This document shows positions 36,712 to 48,176 of a stretch of DNA of 64,000 nt, piece after piece. Source of the DNA: Gavia stellata (Eukaryota > Chordata > Aves > Gaviiformes > Gaviidae); assembly GCF_030936135.1 (NCBI RefSeq), contig NC_082595.1:15637930-15701929 (forward strand), in the 5' to 3' direction. The notes beneath the pieces are model-generated. The model was not told where the DNA came from. It was given only the letters and a program-made list of their open reading frames with translations, and did not search any database. How positions within the stretch are numbered: the stretch's first letter is position 1; the number at the start of each line of letters is the position of its first letter. The position numbers and the translations under genes are program-made.

Positions 36712-36737
36712 ATGACAGCTGACAAGGAGAAGAAAAG
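36712..36737 (+). CDS. EPAS1: EPAS1 (HIF-2alpha) coding exon 1
   Basis: First coding exon of endothelial PAS domain protein 1, the oxygen-labile alpha subunit that pairs with ARNT in the nucleus and activates hypoxia genes such as erythropoietin. The exon encodes MTADKEKK and ends after two bases (AG) of codon 9, directly followed by the splice donor GTGAGG. Vertebrate EPAS1 begins MTADKEKKRS, and its first intron interrupts codon 9 after coding base 26, exactly as here. HIF1A starts differently, so paralogue confusion is unlikely. The ATG is the first in the leader and has G at -3 and A at +4. Upstream are the IRE and CpG island, both expected for EPAS1. The exon carries none of the bHLH, PAS, oxygen-dependent degradation or transactivation domains; these lie in later exons beyond the window. 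Strand and phase are certain if the identification holds. Confidence 0.95.
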
Positions 36738-38804
36738 GTGAGGGGTCCGCGGGCTGCTGGGGCCGCTTCGTCCTCCTCCGGCTCGCCCCTTCCCCCGCGG
36801 CAGCGCCCTCCCGCCTGGGGCCGCGGCGGGACTCCCCGCGGGCAGGGGCGGAGGGCGGCACTGCCGGCGGGACGGCGCGGCCTCGCCTCCCACCCCGCGG
36901 AGGGTCCGGACCCGGAGCCTTTGCGGAGACCAGCAGCGGCTGCCCTGGGCGGTAGTTCGCCCGGCTCAGGCGGGGGAGCCGCGCCGGGCTCCTCCGCCGG
37001 GGGAAGAGCGGCGCCCCTCCCGCCCCAGCCGCCGCCGAGCCGAGGCGGGGAGCGCCTGCCCGGGGAGCTGCCCCCGCCGGGCGGCACCGCGGCGAGCGGC
37101 GCTCGGGGGGCCGCCGCTGCGGGAAGCGGCCCCTGCCCCGGCCGGCACGTCCCGAGCGCCCGCCGCCACCCGGAGCGAAGGCGGCCGCCCGGCCGCGGCT
37201 GTGCCCGGCGGGGGCTGCGGGCGGGCAGGTGCACCTGGCGGGCGCGGCGGCGGCGGCGCCTCCGGGCAGCCCGCGGGCGCGGGTCCGCCGCTCTTGCGGG
37301 AGGGCTTAGTGCGCGTCCCGGCAGGGCTTGTTCGCTTAGTATCGGTTGGGACCTAGTTACGGGCAAATGAATTGTCAGTTGAGGAGGGGGCTTTTAAAGG
37401 TAGCACCCTTAGCAGCGCGTGATTCATAGTGAAAACCGTGGGGCTGTCGCTGACAGGCGACGTAAACGCGCGCGAGTGGAGTCAGAGTACCGCGTTCCCG
37501 CAGATCCTCGCTCCGGCCCGACTTGCCACTCGCGCCGTTGGTGAAGGTCCTCAGCTGTGGCGGGTTTTCCTAGAGGGCTGAGGGCTGGAGGAGCCCTGGC
37601 CGGGCGCTGGGCTGGGCCACTTACTGCGCTCTGAAGAGGATGTCAAGCTAGGCGGTTCCATACTGCCTAACGAACCTTCCAAAGGGAGTAAAAGTAACTC
37701 CGCAGGTTTTCCTATCAAAGAGTGTATTTTCCTGGTGGCTCTTGAGGTTGAACGTCAAAATAAAACACACGATCCCTAACACATAAGTTACAGGTGGCGA
37801 TTAAGAAAAGAAGTATCTGGTCGTGGCTCCAAGCCGATAAACAGTTCCTGGGGATGAGTGAGGGCGCTGACATGGTGAAGGCGAAGCGAGTGAATAAAGG
37901 TCCACGAAGCCTCCTAGCAGGGTGTTCATTCACCCTGTTTTATACGGCAGGCAGTCACAAGGCTGAGTCTATTATTGGCTCAGGTTGCTGTTCTGACTAT
38001 AGATTGTGTTCATAAACGATGTGATTTACAGACTAAGAATTTTATCTTGTTATTTGTCATGTGTACTTTCCAGTTGATGATGCAGTAAACTTTAAACACT
38101 GGTTTTTGGTTTGTGTAATAGCTCCTTTTTTATTGAGTCACTCTGTGACGATGTAATTGGGGAAGTATTGTAGTATAAACCATACATTTACCATATAGCT
38201 AGCCGCAGTTTATCAAACGCTAACGTATTAAGGTTAAACAATTGCCGCAAGTGTATTGTCTTCTAGGTATTCATCTTCTGTGCAGGGTATAAAATACGGG
38301 TACATTTTGTGTCCTCTTGTGTTGAAGAAGAGAGTAAAAAATTATAGTACAGTACAATGTAGTTATAAAAATGTGTTATCGTAGTTTATAGGAATGAGAA
38401 GAATGAAATAGCGTACATATTGAAAATACACTGCGTTCATTGTATCACCTCTTTTTAATGAGGCACTCAAGCTCTTCAGTTTTAACCTCTTACTTTCAAA
38501 CACAGTGAGGGATTGAGCGCTGTCTAATCTTGCAGGACAGCACACTGAAGTGCTTTGTGGAAATATTCTCCAGATACAACATAGAAACTTCACAGGACTA
38601 AAGTTTGAATGCTAATCCTGACTCTGTCACTGATTTTACATAAATCTTGTGACATTCCAGTGACAATTTTCTGTCTCTCTCAGAAGTAGGCTAATTGTTA
38701 TCTGGCTCATGGGATTGTTGTGTAAATTAATGTTTGTGGAAGAACTGGGAGAGTATCAGATGAGGGATTTAAGATAGCTTGCTTGTGCCTCCCTGTCTGT
38801 GCGC

Positions 38805-38820
38805 GTATGTATGTATGTAT
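38805..38820 (+). repeat. (GTAT)4 microsatellite
   Basis: Four perfect GTAT units followed by imperfect GGATGT. Confidence 0.85.
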
Positions 38821-38867
38821 GGATGTCCCTACTGGGGACGCACCCTACGTAGCCTTCTGAAGCAAGA

Positions 38868-38885
38868 TTTTTTTTTTTTTTTTTT
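38868..38885 (+). repeat. Poly(T) run, 18 nt
   Basis: Uninterrupted T18. Low complexity only. Confidence 0.9.
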
Positions 38886-40847
38886 AATTTTCCAATACTA
38901 TTGTAGAACAGATTTATTGACTTGAGTTCAACACTTGTTGTATTATTTGCTTGAGCTCTATCCAGATGTGCAACTAGGAACTCTAACCTGACTCGCTAAT
39001 AGCATTTATAAATCAATTTTGGGGAGAAAAGGTGGTGGGGGTAATATGGTTTACCAGATTTGCAGGCAGCTCTGGAACATATGTTTAGAGGAGCAGTTCT
39101 CTTACTGTTAAACAGAAGCTCTATGGAGGATAATCTTTGATTCTTTTAATGGTCCATTTAAGTTGAAGAGCATCCTCAGGTTCTCATTTGAAGCTCTGTC
39201 TGTCAATAGAAAAGAACCGTTGCTTCCTTTGGAACAAACGTTCTAACACTTTCAGTAGGCTGATTTCCCACATTTAAAGTTAGTCCAAGATACTGAGTTG
39301 AGATTAATATGATTATTATTTTAACTTAATAAAAAAAAAAAATCATTATCTACACAGTCTTAAACACAAAGTCTGATGTTTCCTAGAACGCTCGTAATTA
39401 GAAACTGGGAAAGGAGGAGTAAAAGGGTAAAACACATTTTAGCAAAGTAATAAAAGCTAAGGAAAAGACATCTGTGATCATTGTGCAGTACAATGACAAC
39501 TAGTAGATAGATCCCGATTTAATTAGGGCAGAATTGCAGAATATCTTGGTGTGGTTTTGAATTATTTGAGGGACGTAGTTATTTTAATAGGAACGTATGG
39601 TATGTTAAATGGACTGTTTTGGATGGACAACAGCGTATATTTGAGAATAGTTTGAAACCTGGCTCAGGACAAATCAGGTATCACTGAGTAGGATGCGTCA
39701 TTTGGCTTCACCTTTTCAGTTGTGGTGTTTGGGGATTTCTGTGTTTGTTTTCTGGTAGTATGAAAAATAACCCAATTTTGCAGCTTAGGGGGATTCTATA
39801 CTAGTGGTCCCCGTATAATTACACAGTACTGTTTTGTCACCCTAAGGATGTAATGTTATATAAATCTGTTTAACTTCTTCTGGTGCAGATAGTAAACAAA
39901 CGGGATTCCTCCCAGTTATTGACTAGGTAACTGACTGCTTTCAATTACTCTTTCACTTTGGGCTTTATTAGATGTTGAGCCCCTCTAATGAGACACTTTG
40001 TGCCTCAATTTCCACTGACCTTTACTTCAGGGGAGTGATTCTGCCAAGCTGAGGTCGCTCTTGGTGGCTCCTCCTCAGGATGAGGGAACTGTCCTGATGA
40101 CACCACTCTCCAGCGCTCAGGTAGTCACTTGCTCTTAATGGATGTAATTTGGATGCCAGGAAATGTGAGCGATTGGATGTGCCAAGGTGTTTAACTGCAG
40201 ATTTAAGGAAAAGTACTTTCTCGGTTTTGTTCTACCCGGTATGCTTTCTGTTTTAAGGTATGTCGCCATTGTCAGATACACTACCTCTTGCCTGTTATTC
40301 TGTGACGGTGATGAATTAGATGATCTTGTCCATCCACTTGCCAATGTAGGTTGTTTCTTCTATTCTTGTAAACATCACTTTATGTACTTCAGCTGATGGA
40401 GCTTTGAACGCTTTTCTTCGCAGGCTATTGCATAGATTACTTCACTTCATAGAAAAATTGTTGAAGTTTTGTTATTGCTCAGCATCTCCCCACGCATAGC
40501 CCGCTTATTTAATTTCCTTCAGTTTGCTTCTGTGTTAATGTCTCCCCTTACAATTTTTCTTATTTGATGTTATCAAAAGGAAATGTAATCTCCTGAATTC
40601 ATGATGAACAATCTGTTGAAATTGGCTGGTTAGTACATGTTTATGGTATGTTAACATTAAGCAGCTTGGACTTGGGTTTCAGCACCAAAAATGCAGGCAC
40701 TTCATAGCTTGTAGGTCTTCTTGAATGACTCTGGCCACTCGTACTCACGGTATTTTGCTTTTGCCCCTTCTGGTTTCTGCATTCACTGCCCTTTTTGTAT
40801 TTCTACAGATGTAGAAAGAGTTTTTCTACCAGAGGGCAACCCAAGGG

Positions 40848-40913
40848 CACGTGAATGAGGAACGACAGGCTGCACGAGTGCCTCGATGTCTCCCTTTGCC
40901 TGCGGTGGCACGT
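40848..40913. promoter_or_regulatory. Paired E-box/HIF cores in intron 1 (candidate)
   Basis: CACGTG at 40848-40853 and CACGT at 40909-40913 (ACGTG on minus) lie about 60 bp apart in a patch with several more CpGs (40850-41000) than its flanks. HIF and USF/BMAL-CLOCK factors bind such cores. The placement about 4.4 kb downstream of the inferred cap is suggestive only, because pentamers of this kind occur by chance. Confidence 0.25.
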
Positions 40914-40999
40914 AGCAGAGGTTGGGCTGAGCTCTGACTTGGCGTCCTGGCCTACCTGGGAAAGCTTGACTTCTGCTGCCCAACTGCTGTGGCTTCACC

Positions 41000-43900
41000 T
41001 CTACAGAGCCGAAGCATTTGAGCTTAATGAGGGCTGAATGGCTTTCACTGTGGGAGCGGTGTGCAATGCCAGTGCTTCCCGGTGTGTGCCATCCTCCGGG
41101 AATTACCTGGGCTTCTGAGGATTTCTGCTTTGTGGGGATGCCACAAGGGCTGGCTCTGCTCATGTTTAGCACTTAGCCCAAGAGCAAGTTAAAAATCTAA
41201 CACCCCTTACTACACAGCACCTTTCTGTGTCATGTCCTTTTCCCTTCATCTTCTGATGTCGGTTGTCTTCCGTCATGTTTATGCTGTGTGGGTCATTGGG
41301 AATATCTTGCATATTGGAGGTACTCTGCTAACAGGAGTTTTGGGATTATTTTTGCAAATTTAGAGAGACCCATTATGAGTATCAAAAATGGATCTCTCTG
41401 CCTTTCTATAATGTTTTTTATTATGGTGGATTCATAAACATTACGTATTTTTATTTTCAGGTTCCAAGTAGGAGCTGCTGTTAGGTGGGGGGGGGGGGCA
41501 GAACTCTTCAAGTATTGAACTTCTTGCTATTATTTTCGAATGGATAACCTTTTTAAAGCTGAGAATTAGGTTAAACATTAGAGTAAGGAAATGAGCAATA
41601 CAAAGGCAGGCTGTATTTAAAAATACTTTGGATATATGGAATGGTTTTATTCCTCTAAAGCTATTTGTGAAATGCTATTCTTTTAATTACTCCAATATTC
41701 ATAGTGTCATGTATATCTTAATAGTGATAAATACCTTTACTCCTGGTAGCTGGCACAAGGTTGACAGAACACTTCTCTTAAATTAAGCGAAAGTTCAAGT
41801 ATGGTTTTTATGCAGCTGGCATTTTTTTTCCCCTCATTTATCATTCTTGTGCTCCATTTGCTTAAAAGGCTATATAATAACGTAGTTATCTGCTGAGGAT
41901 AAAATCTTGACTGCTTATATAAGAAAAAATAACTGCTTCCGTAAATTTAGACTCTTTTCTGAAGTATGTAAAATGGGAAACTATTTTACTGTGCATTTGG
42001 AAAGTAGATTAATGAAGTACAGTAGGCTAACTGGCTGATAAATAACTAGTGTTCCAAAGTAACTCTCATTTAATTATGCTCTTTACTTCTTGAGCTCAAA
42101 TCTAATTACGGTTTTGGTTCTTTCCTCTGTGACTTTATTTAGGTCTAGAAAATTTAGCTGAAACAAAATCTACCGTAATAAATTTTGATTAAATGGGTGT
42201 ATTTATGTCTTAAAACAGTTAAACTTGTAATTTAATTTACTTGACTGTTATTACAAAGAGTTTGGAGTTGGATAACATATCCATTATGTTTTTCTGTCCA
42301 TTGCATTACATGACACAGCAAATATTCAATATTCCATTCTACATAAACTCATCAAATATTTTGCCAGACAAGAAGCTAAGTTGCTTTAGTTGAATTTTTA
42401 GGTCTGATCTTCAGTCACAGAGGTGCCCTGGTCTTGACCCTTCCTCTGTGTGTGAATATGTAGTATCAGCAGTTTTCTTTGATTAGGGGAATGTTTAGGG
42501 TGTCGCCTCCAAAAACATTGTTTGAAAAATTCAGAAACTTTACAAATGCTTTATGTTAGCCTGTGGGTGTGCGACTAATACTGGCTTATTGCAGCTTTAT
42601 GAACAAGTTCTGTGCATCTGGGCAGGAGGAAAAAACACTTTCTTATTTTGTTTCTGCTCTCAAGTGGGACAAAACCAGGATAATACAGCTCCTTAGCATT
42701 TTTCATTCCTAATGCAAATATGTTGAACCGTCCCCCAAGTTACAAATGCTTCCTCATTCTGCTGTGTATATATTCATATAGTGATCTGTTTTCAAGCAAG
42801 CATTAAGTCGCATATGTTTTAATCTCAAGTATTTGTGGAGTATCTGTAGAACCAAACTGACTATTTTCCAAAAAGATCTCAACAACTTACTGGTGTTTCT
42901 AACAAGATACAGGAGAAGTAAACACATCTCTAAAAATGTATCTTGCCTGTGCTTGGCTACCCCTCCAGCCCCTACTTCTTGAGGCCTGTCCCTAAATCCC
43001 AGTTGTGACCTACATGAATGAAAACCCCAGGCTAGTATGCGGACAGGCTGTAAAGCAGGATTGTGATGGAGAGAACAACCGGGCTGTGGCCATTTATGGG
43101 ATTTGGCTGGGATTTGTTTGTTTGTTTTTTTACTATATTGTCAGTAAGCTTAAGATTTATTGCCCTGCCGTGATCTTAAGATAACTCTCAGTCTCCTCAG
43201 CTAGTTTTCCCAACTAGGTGTAGTGGCGATTAGGTCACTGTTTGTGCTATAAACGCAGTGCTCATTTTATAGCGTACCAAGATGAAGGAAAGGTTAACAG
43301 AATGATGATTCCCCCACAAATATCTGCTTCAGTCCTTCAGATCTGTAAAATGAAGGATGTATTTATGAAATAGGTGGTGGGCAGATGATGCTGTTTCTTA
43401 TTGATCTGGGCTGGTGTCAAAGCTACCATAAGTTTCTTTGAATTGGAAAAAAAAAAAAAGACTTTCTGATGGGCGTTCTCATGCTGGTGCGGCTGTTAGC
43501 TCTTTCCTGCTGTGGGGAAGGTTGCACCAATGGCCAATATATCCCATGAGACGCCGTTTCTCACCTTCCATGCTGCCATGCCCATGACCAGTTTAACGTC
43601 TTATCTGTCTTGTTGCTTTTGGCATGGGGCTGTCCCTGGAAGCTGGAGTCGTAGTGGTGGGAGACGTGGGGTGATGGTGCACTCCCAGCCTTGGGTCCCG
43701 TGCTCTAGTGGGTTGCCCTACTGTTTTTTTCTACAGAAAAGCCATGAGTGCCAAGTCCTACAGTGCACTCTGTGTCTGCCTCAATTTTTTTTCCAAAAAT
43801 CACTTATTCCCTGTTGCTTTCACCTCCTTCTCTGCAGCCCTGGCAGAACAGAAAGCTGGAGCACTGCAGCATCCCTTTATATTTGGGTATGAATTGCTGC

Positions 43901-46558
43901 CTGTGTTCAACTCCTTTTACAAATAACATTTTGGAGCTAGAAGAGTGTGAGCAGTCTGACCCTCTCTTTTTGTTTCAGGAAATTGTGTTATCTAAGGAGA
44001 AGCTAAAATTAGAAGGGATATGGGGAGGGTTGTGTGTTTTGGTTTTTTTTTTTTTTAAACTGAACAACTCTCCTAATGGATGAATCATGTGGGTGTAACT
44101 TATGGCAAGCAGTGTGTCTGAAGATATATGTGTAATAAGATTACCAGGATCATTTAGAAGCTATTTTGAACTACTGAAACGTGAACCTAATCTATTGTAA
44201 ATATTTGTTACTCATTATCTAATATATCAAAATACATTTGGTTAGAGTTAGGCAAATGAAGGTAAGATATAAGGTGCAAGTTTTTAACAATGGGTTACTA
44301 AGCATTGTAAGAGCTGCAGATGCAGTTGGTGGAGCAAATATTTTCTGTAAAAATAAATATTTTCTTGGAAAATAATTTTCCAGTGTACAGGGGGAAAAGC
44401 GCTAGCGTTAGACTAAAATGAAGGGATGGGATTGACAAATTGTCAAAACATTTGGAGAGTGCTTAAACATTTTAGATTTGGCTTCATTTTAATAAATTTT
44501 CTGAATCCCTGTGTTGCGCTACGTTTTTAATCTAAAACTGGATGTTTTAAATTTCATTTGAATGAGACCTCAGTAATTTTTGGCCTCTTTTTAATTTAAA
44601 GTTTTTTTTTTTTTTCCTTCTGTTTCTGGTGTTTGACTCAGTTGGGGTTTTTTCCAGATTTTCTTTGCTTTACTGAAAGCCGCAAGACACATACATGAAT
44701 CTGGTTTGGTGGCTTGACCTGAATCAAGTTCCTGTCTTCCTTTCAGGAAGACTCTTTAAGTTTTCTGCTAAACCAAAATATTAGGTATTCCTTTTATACT
44801 ACTCATTAACCCTCATCACTTGAGGCCTTGAACTTAAAACAGTCCCGTCTTTCAAAAACTGCAATTGTTTAAACAAGTTACCCGGTCTGATGAAAATATT
44901 GAGTCGTCTTTGGATAGGGTTAGGCAGGAAGTGTGACTCGGCGATGACAAAGGTCTTCTCTAGCTTTGGTTATGTGAACAGCTTTTTAAATACAGTAGTA
45001 TAACTGACAACATAGCAATAAAGGCCCTCCCCACCCCCTGGCCCACATTACTGGCTCCTGATATGACAGACAAGAGAGCCAAAATGTGGGAGAGATGAAA
45101 ACAGCATGTTGCAGAATTTCTAACTTGGTTGTTCTCGAAGGACTGATAATTTCAGAGTCATGTTCTTGAAAACCTGCCTACGTACGGTGAGAGATAGAAA
45201 TGTTTGCCTTTCCCAGGAAAGCTATTGCTTTAAGTAACAGATATAATAATATCTTGAAATATAGTGATCCCAGGTGATATCCACCTTTGGCCTAGTACGT
45301 GCATTTTCTTTAGGTGCTCAGCTTCTGAGTCCCTTGGTATGTATTATTTAATACACAGAAGGTGATTTGCTGAATGACTTCAGTTTAAGAAGCCAATACA
45401 ATGGCCTGAATAAGTTGCAGGAAATCTAAAAAATGTGCCCTATTGCTCTTCTTTTCTTAAAAGGGAAAGCTGTTGCTAATTTATAGTGTCAGAGGCCTTA
45501 TGAACTTTTTAAAATCTTAGCACTGGGGAAAACCATTAAGAGCTGAAAAGTTTGGTGCAAGTCGTGTAATAGTGTTCACGTGCTTGTAAGATAAATATTT
45601 GCTTAGGTAGTAAGCTGAAGGAAGTATGAAGTGGGGTGGTTATTAGGCAGTTTTTATAAAGGTAGTGGAAGTAGGTGTTAAAGAACATTCCTTGTGTTTT
45701 GTTTCATCCATTAGCATATCTAAGGTCTTCACTGCCATAAAAAGGTACTTAAACTCTTGGTATCACAGTTGTCGTTTGCACTTGCATTTGTATGATAAAC
45801 TACAAAGCAACCCTATTCAGTCATTGTGTTTGGGACATTCTCGTGGCTGGTGTTGGTCTTCGAGCCCTGTCCATTCATTCACAATTGTATCACCCTCTCT
45901 GCCAGTAAATTCTTGGTGTTATTGGGTACTTGCTGTCACAATACTTCAAAGATCTTTGTGACGTTAACAAATGCTAAAAAAAACCCCCCACCCCTCTCTG
46001 TATTCCTACTTTTGTAAATGGGGAATGTTTCTAGGAATGTGCCGAAACTTTCAGCTGTCATACTATTTGTATCCAAAACTTGTTGCAAATACCAGAATAT
46101 CTTTTGAGATTGTATGCATTGTTGTGCCTGGTTAGATTTTTATATGCCATTATGATGAAATATCATACTCGTCAGCTGATGGCAATGACAGTGTCTTCAG
46201 ACTCTTAGATAATTATGGAGAGTATTGGCTTAAAGCTGATATGAAGCTTGCTTAGAAGAAAAATGTTTTTTGAATGATCCATGAAATGGGAGCATCATAC
46301 ATACATGTGTGAGAAGAAATTCAACATTAAGTGGTTTTATTGTGCCATGACTCCTTGGCAGTATTTCTCTGGAATACAAACCCAGTGAACCAAGTATACC
46401 TATACTCCACTCCAGGATTTTTCCTAAGGACTCAGTTGCCTCCAGTGTGTTTCATAACCTGTGAGAGAAGATTGGAAATTGGTGGAAATGCTTCTGGTAT
46501 TTCTCCTGTAGAGCTTTTGCCAGGTGATTCTTCTGGGAAGGCTGTGTTTGCTCGGTTC
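41000..46558. other. Intron 1 segment, nothing recognised
   Basis: About 5.5 kb of AT-rich intron. A G12 run lies at 41487-41498 and T runs occur near 44042 and 44602. Open frames at 43512-44083 plus overlap one another in different frames and show no domain. Confidence 0.5.
41487..41498 (+). repeat. G12 run
   Basis: Twelve consecutive G in otherwise AT-rich intron. Confidence 0.9.
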
Positions 46559-46610
46559 TTGGGAAGGGGAAAGTCTTTGGGAAGGGGTGAGCCTTTGGGA
46601 ATGGCCTCTG
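46559..46610 (+). repeat. 18-bp tandem repeat, about 3 copies
   Basis: Units start at 46559, 46577 and 46595 and share TTGGGAAGGGG followed by a variable 7-base tail. The third unit is diverged (TTGGGAATGG). Because 18 is divisible by three, the surrounding 150-codon open frame (46331-46783) stays open through it. That alone does not make it coding. Confidence 0.75.
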
Positions 46611-47874
46611 CATGTTGCCCTCACCAGGAGGAAAGAGTTATCTTTGGAGGAGCAGCGGGGCTTTGCTTACCGTTTGCTGTCCCTGGGTTTTCCCATCCCT
46701 TCTTAAAGGGAACCTCTGTGACAAAGGAAATCCATGATGAATGTAGCTTTTGGTTTACTACTTCCACTGTATCCCCATATTGACCCAGGTGACCTGTTTC
46801 CCCTTGTCCTTTAAGCTGACTCATGTACATTGGGGAATGCAGGCAGTTGGAATTTGCCAACCTTTGCACATGAGATGGGTGACCTTCACTTGCAGAGGAG
46901 GAAGCCGATACCCCGTCTAGCCAAGATGATGATGCCTGGTCTTAACAAAACAGCATTACTTAAATTTTTAAGAAAAAATAGACATTTGGGGGGGTTGACC
47001 CCCTTTATTGCTTAATGCAGCACTTTTACACGCGTGATTTGGAGGAAGAGTTCTTGTTTGACTGATGGAACGTAGCTTGGTTCAGCTGCGGGTGGGCTGT
47101 TTATGTGTGACAGCTGTGAGATTATCAGTTACTGTTAATAACTCCAGTTCTTGGTATTTCCCCTGAAAATGATTTGAAGGATGTGTTTATTGCCATTACT
47201 AATCAGAGGACATTTTTATGGGAACATCCTTTCTGTGCCTAAGTTGTCTTAATGCTGCTACTGGCTTTTACATAACAGCAAAGCTGTATTTATGTTCTCA
47301 GTGATTCACAAAAGGGGACTATCCCGTTTGCTTAGGCATGTGCTGGCTTGAAAATGAAATAGAAGTAAGTGCAGATATCTTGAGGGAAACTTAATGCTGG
47401 TGTTTCGAAACACCCATTATTTCCCTTTTAAGAAAAACAACCCCCCCAACCCTACTTTTGTTTGTTAACCGTGCGGCTGGCCCGAATGAAACCTCTTTGG
47501 CATGGGGACCTGGGCCAAAGCGCAGCGAAGCTGAATAAAACCATTTCTTGGATTCTATCTCTTGAGCTTGTTTGCCACTCCCAGTAGAGCTGGCTGTAAA
47601 AGCCGCGTCTGGTTGCTGACTGGGCTGCTGAACAGCAGCTTCAGCAAGCGATTCTGCCTCTGCAGCTGCATCTCCCATCGCCTTTCTCCTCCACACCCTC
47701 TCTGAAGACCTTGCTTGCCCAGCCCCAGCTCTTTGTCCTCCTGGGGACTGGGGACGTTGGGTTGGTAACGTAGCCTGGATGGTGTGGCTGATCTCCGTCA
47801 TTATCCTCGCTCCCCAGTCTGGAAAACTGGGATGGTAGTATATCCTTCCTTCCACCCTTTGTGTGTCTTATTTA
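46611..47874. other. Intron 1 segment, no exon recognised
   Basis: Contains a 154-codon minus-strand open frame (47391-47855) of alanine/glutamine-rich composition without a recognisable domain, lying in a locally GC-richer stretch. I see no promoter or splice context for it and do not call it a gene. Confidence 0.5.
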
Positions 47875-47937
47875 TTTAGACTGTAAACGTTTTAAAGTAG
47901 GGACTTTCTATTTCTATGCCTAACACAATGCTGTAGC
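47875..47937 (+). repeat. L2-like 3'-end relic
   Basis: TTAGACTGTAAACGTTTTAA, then AGTAGGGACTTTCTATTTCT and ATGCCTAACACAATGCTGTAG follow the order of the L2/MIR3-type 3' end (TAGACTGTAAGCTCC ... GCAGGGAC ... GCCTAGCACAATGC). Short and decayed; family naming approximate. Confidence 0.5.
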
Positions 47938-48101
47938 GAGGTTGGCAAGAAGGTTGTGTGATAAACCTAACTTGAAAATGCTTAAATAGGGGGTTGTCAA
48001 ATGGAAGGAGTTTGGGTCTCTCTTGCTTTTCTTACATCGCCTGGTTAATTGCTTTCTTTACTGCACCATTCCGTATTATCCCTCAATATGTAGGTTACAC
48101 C

Positions 48102-48176
48102 CACGTGCTGATGGGTGACCTACGCCTTTGTTTGCTTCACCTTTGAATTTGGCCCCCGTCGTATAAGATCCACGTG
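48102..48176. promoter_or_regulatory. Two CACGTG E-boxes 69 bp apart (candidate)
   Basis: Perfect CACGTG palindromes at 48102-48107 and 48171-48176, each followed by C so that both read ACGTGC as a HIF core. They flank a CpG-containing segment with a CCCCCGTCGTATAAG stretch. Candidate HIF, USF/MITF or BMAL-CLOCK element, unproven. Confidence 0.3.

Larger units (their letters stand above)
35640..37640. promoter_or_regulatory. EPAS1: CpG island of the EPAS1 promoter
   Basis: GC content and CpG frequency rise sharply from about 35640, are extreme at 35860-37350, and fall back by about 37640. CpG is rare elsewhere in the window. The island contains Sp1-type GC boxes (GGGGCGGGG, CCGCCCC), an inverted CCAAT box, a TATA-like pocket, the 5' leader with the IRE, exon 1 and the first part of intron 1. 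A CpG island spanning promoter and exon 1 is usual for EPAS1 orthologues. Long open frames on both strands here come from lack of stop codons in GC-rich DNA. Confidence 0.93.
37641..40799. other. Intron 1 segment, nothing recognised
   Basis: AT-rich intron sequence after the CpG island, with a short GTAT microsatellite and a T18 run. No coding exon or repeat family recognised. Confidence 0.5.

Noticed and set aside
36116..37366. 416-codon open frame on the minus strand, plus other long frames on both strands of the island
   Set aside because: Alanine/arginine/proline/glycine-rich translation of a GC-extreme CpG island where stop codons are rare. Frames are long on both strands at once, no domain is present, and the region is explained by the EPAS1 promoter and exon 1.
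43512..44083. Overlapping plus-strand open frames suggesting an exon
   Set aside because: Three phases overlap, no conserved motif, and one ends in a T run.
46331..46783. 150-codon plus-strand open frame
   Set aside because: Contains the 18-bp tandem repeat and overlaps open frames in other phases and on the other strand; no domain.
47391..47855. 154-codon minus-strand open frame in intron 1
   Set aside because: Biased composition with no domain. I considered a processed pseudogene, but no parent gene is recognisable and no poly(A) tail is seen.
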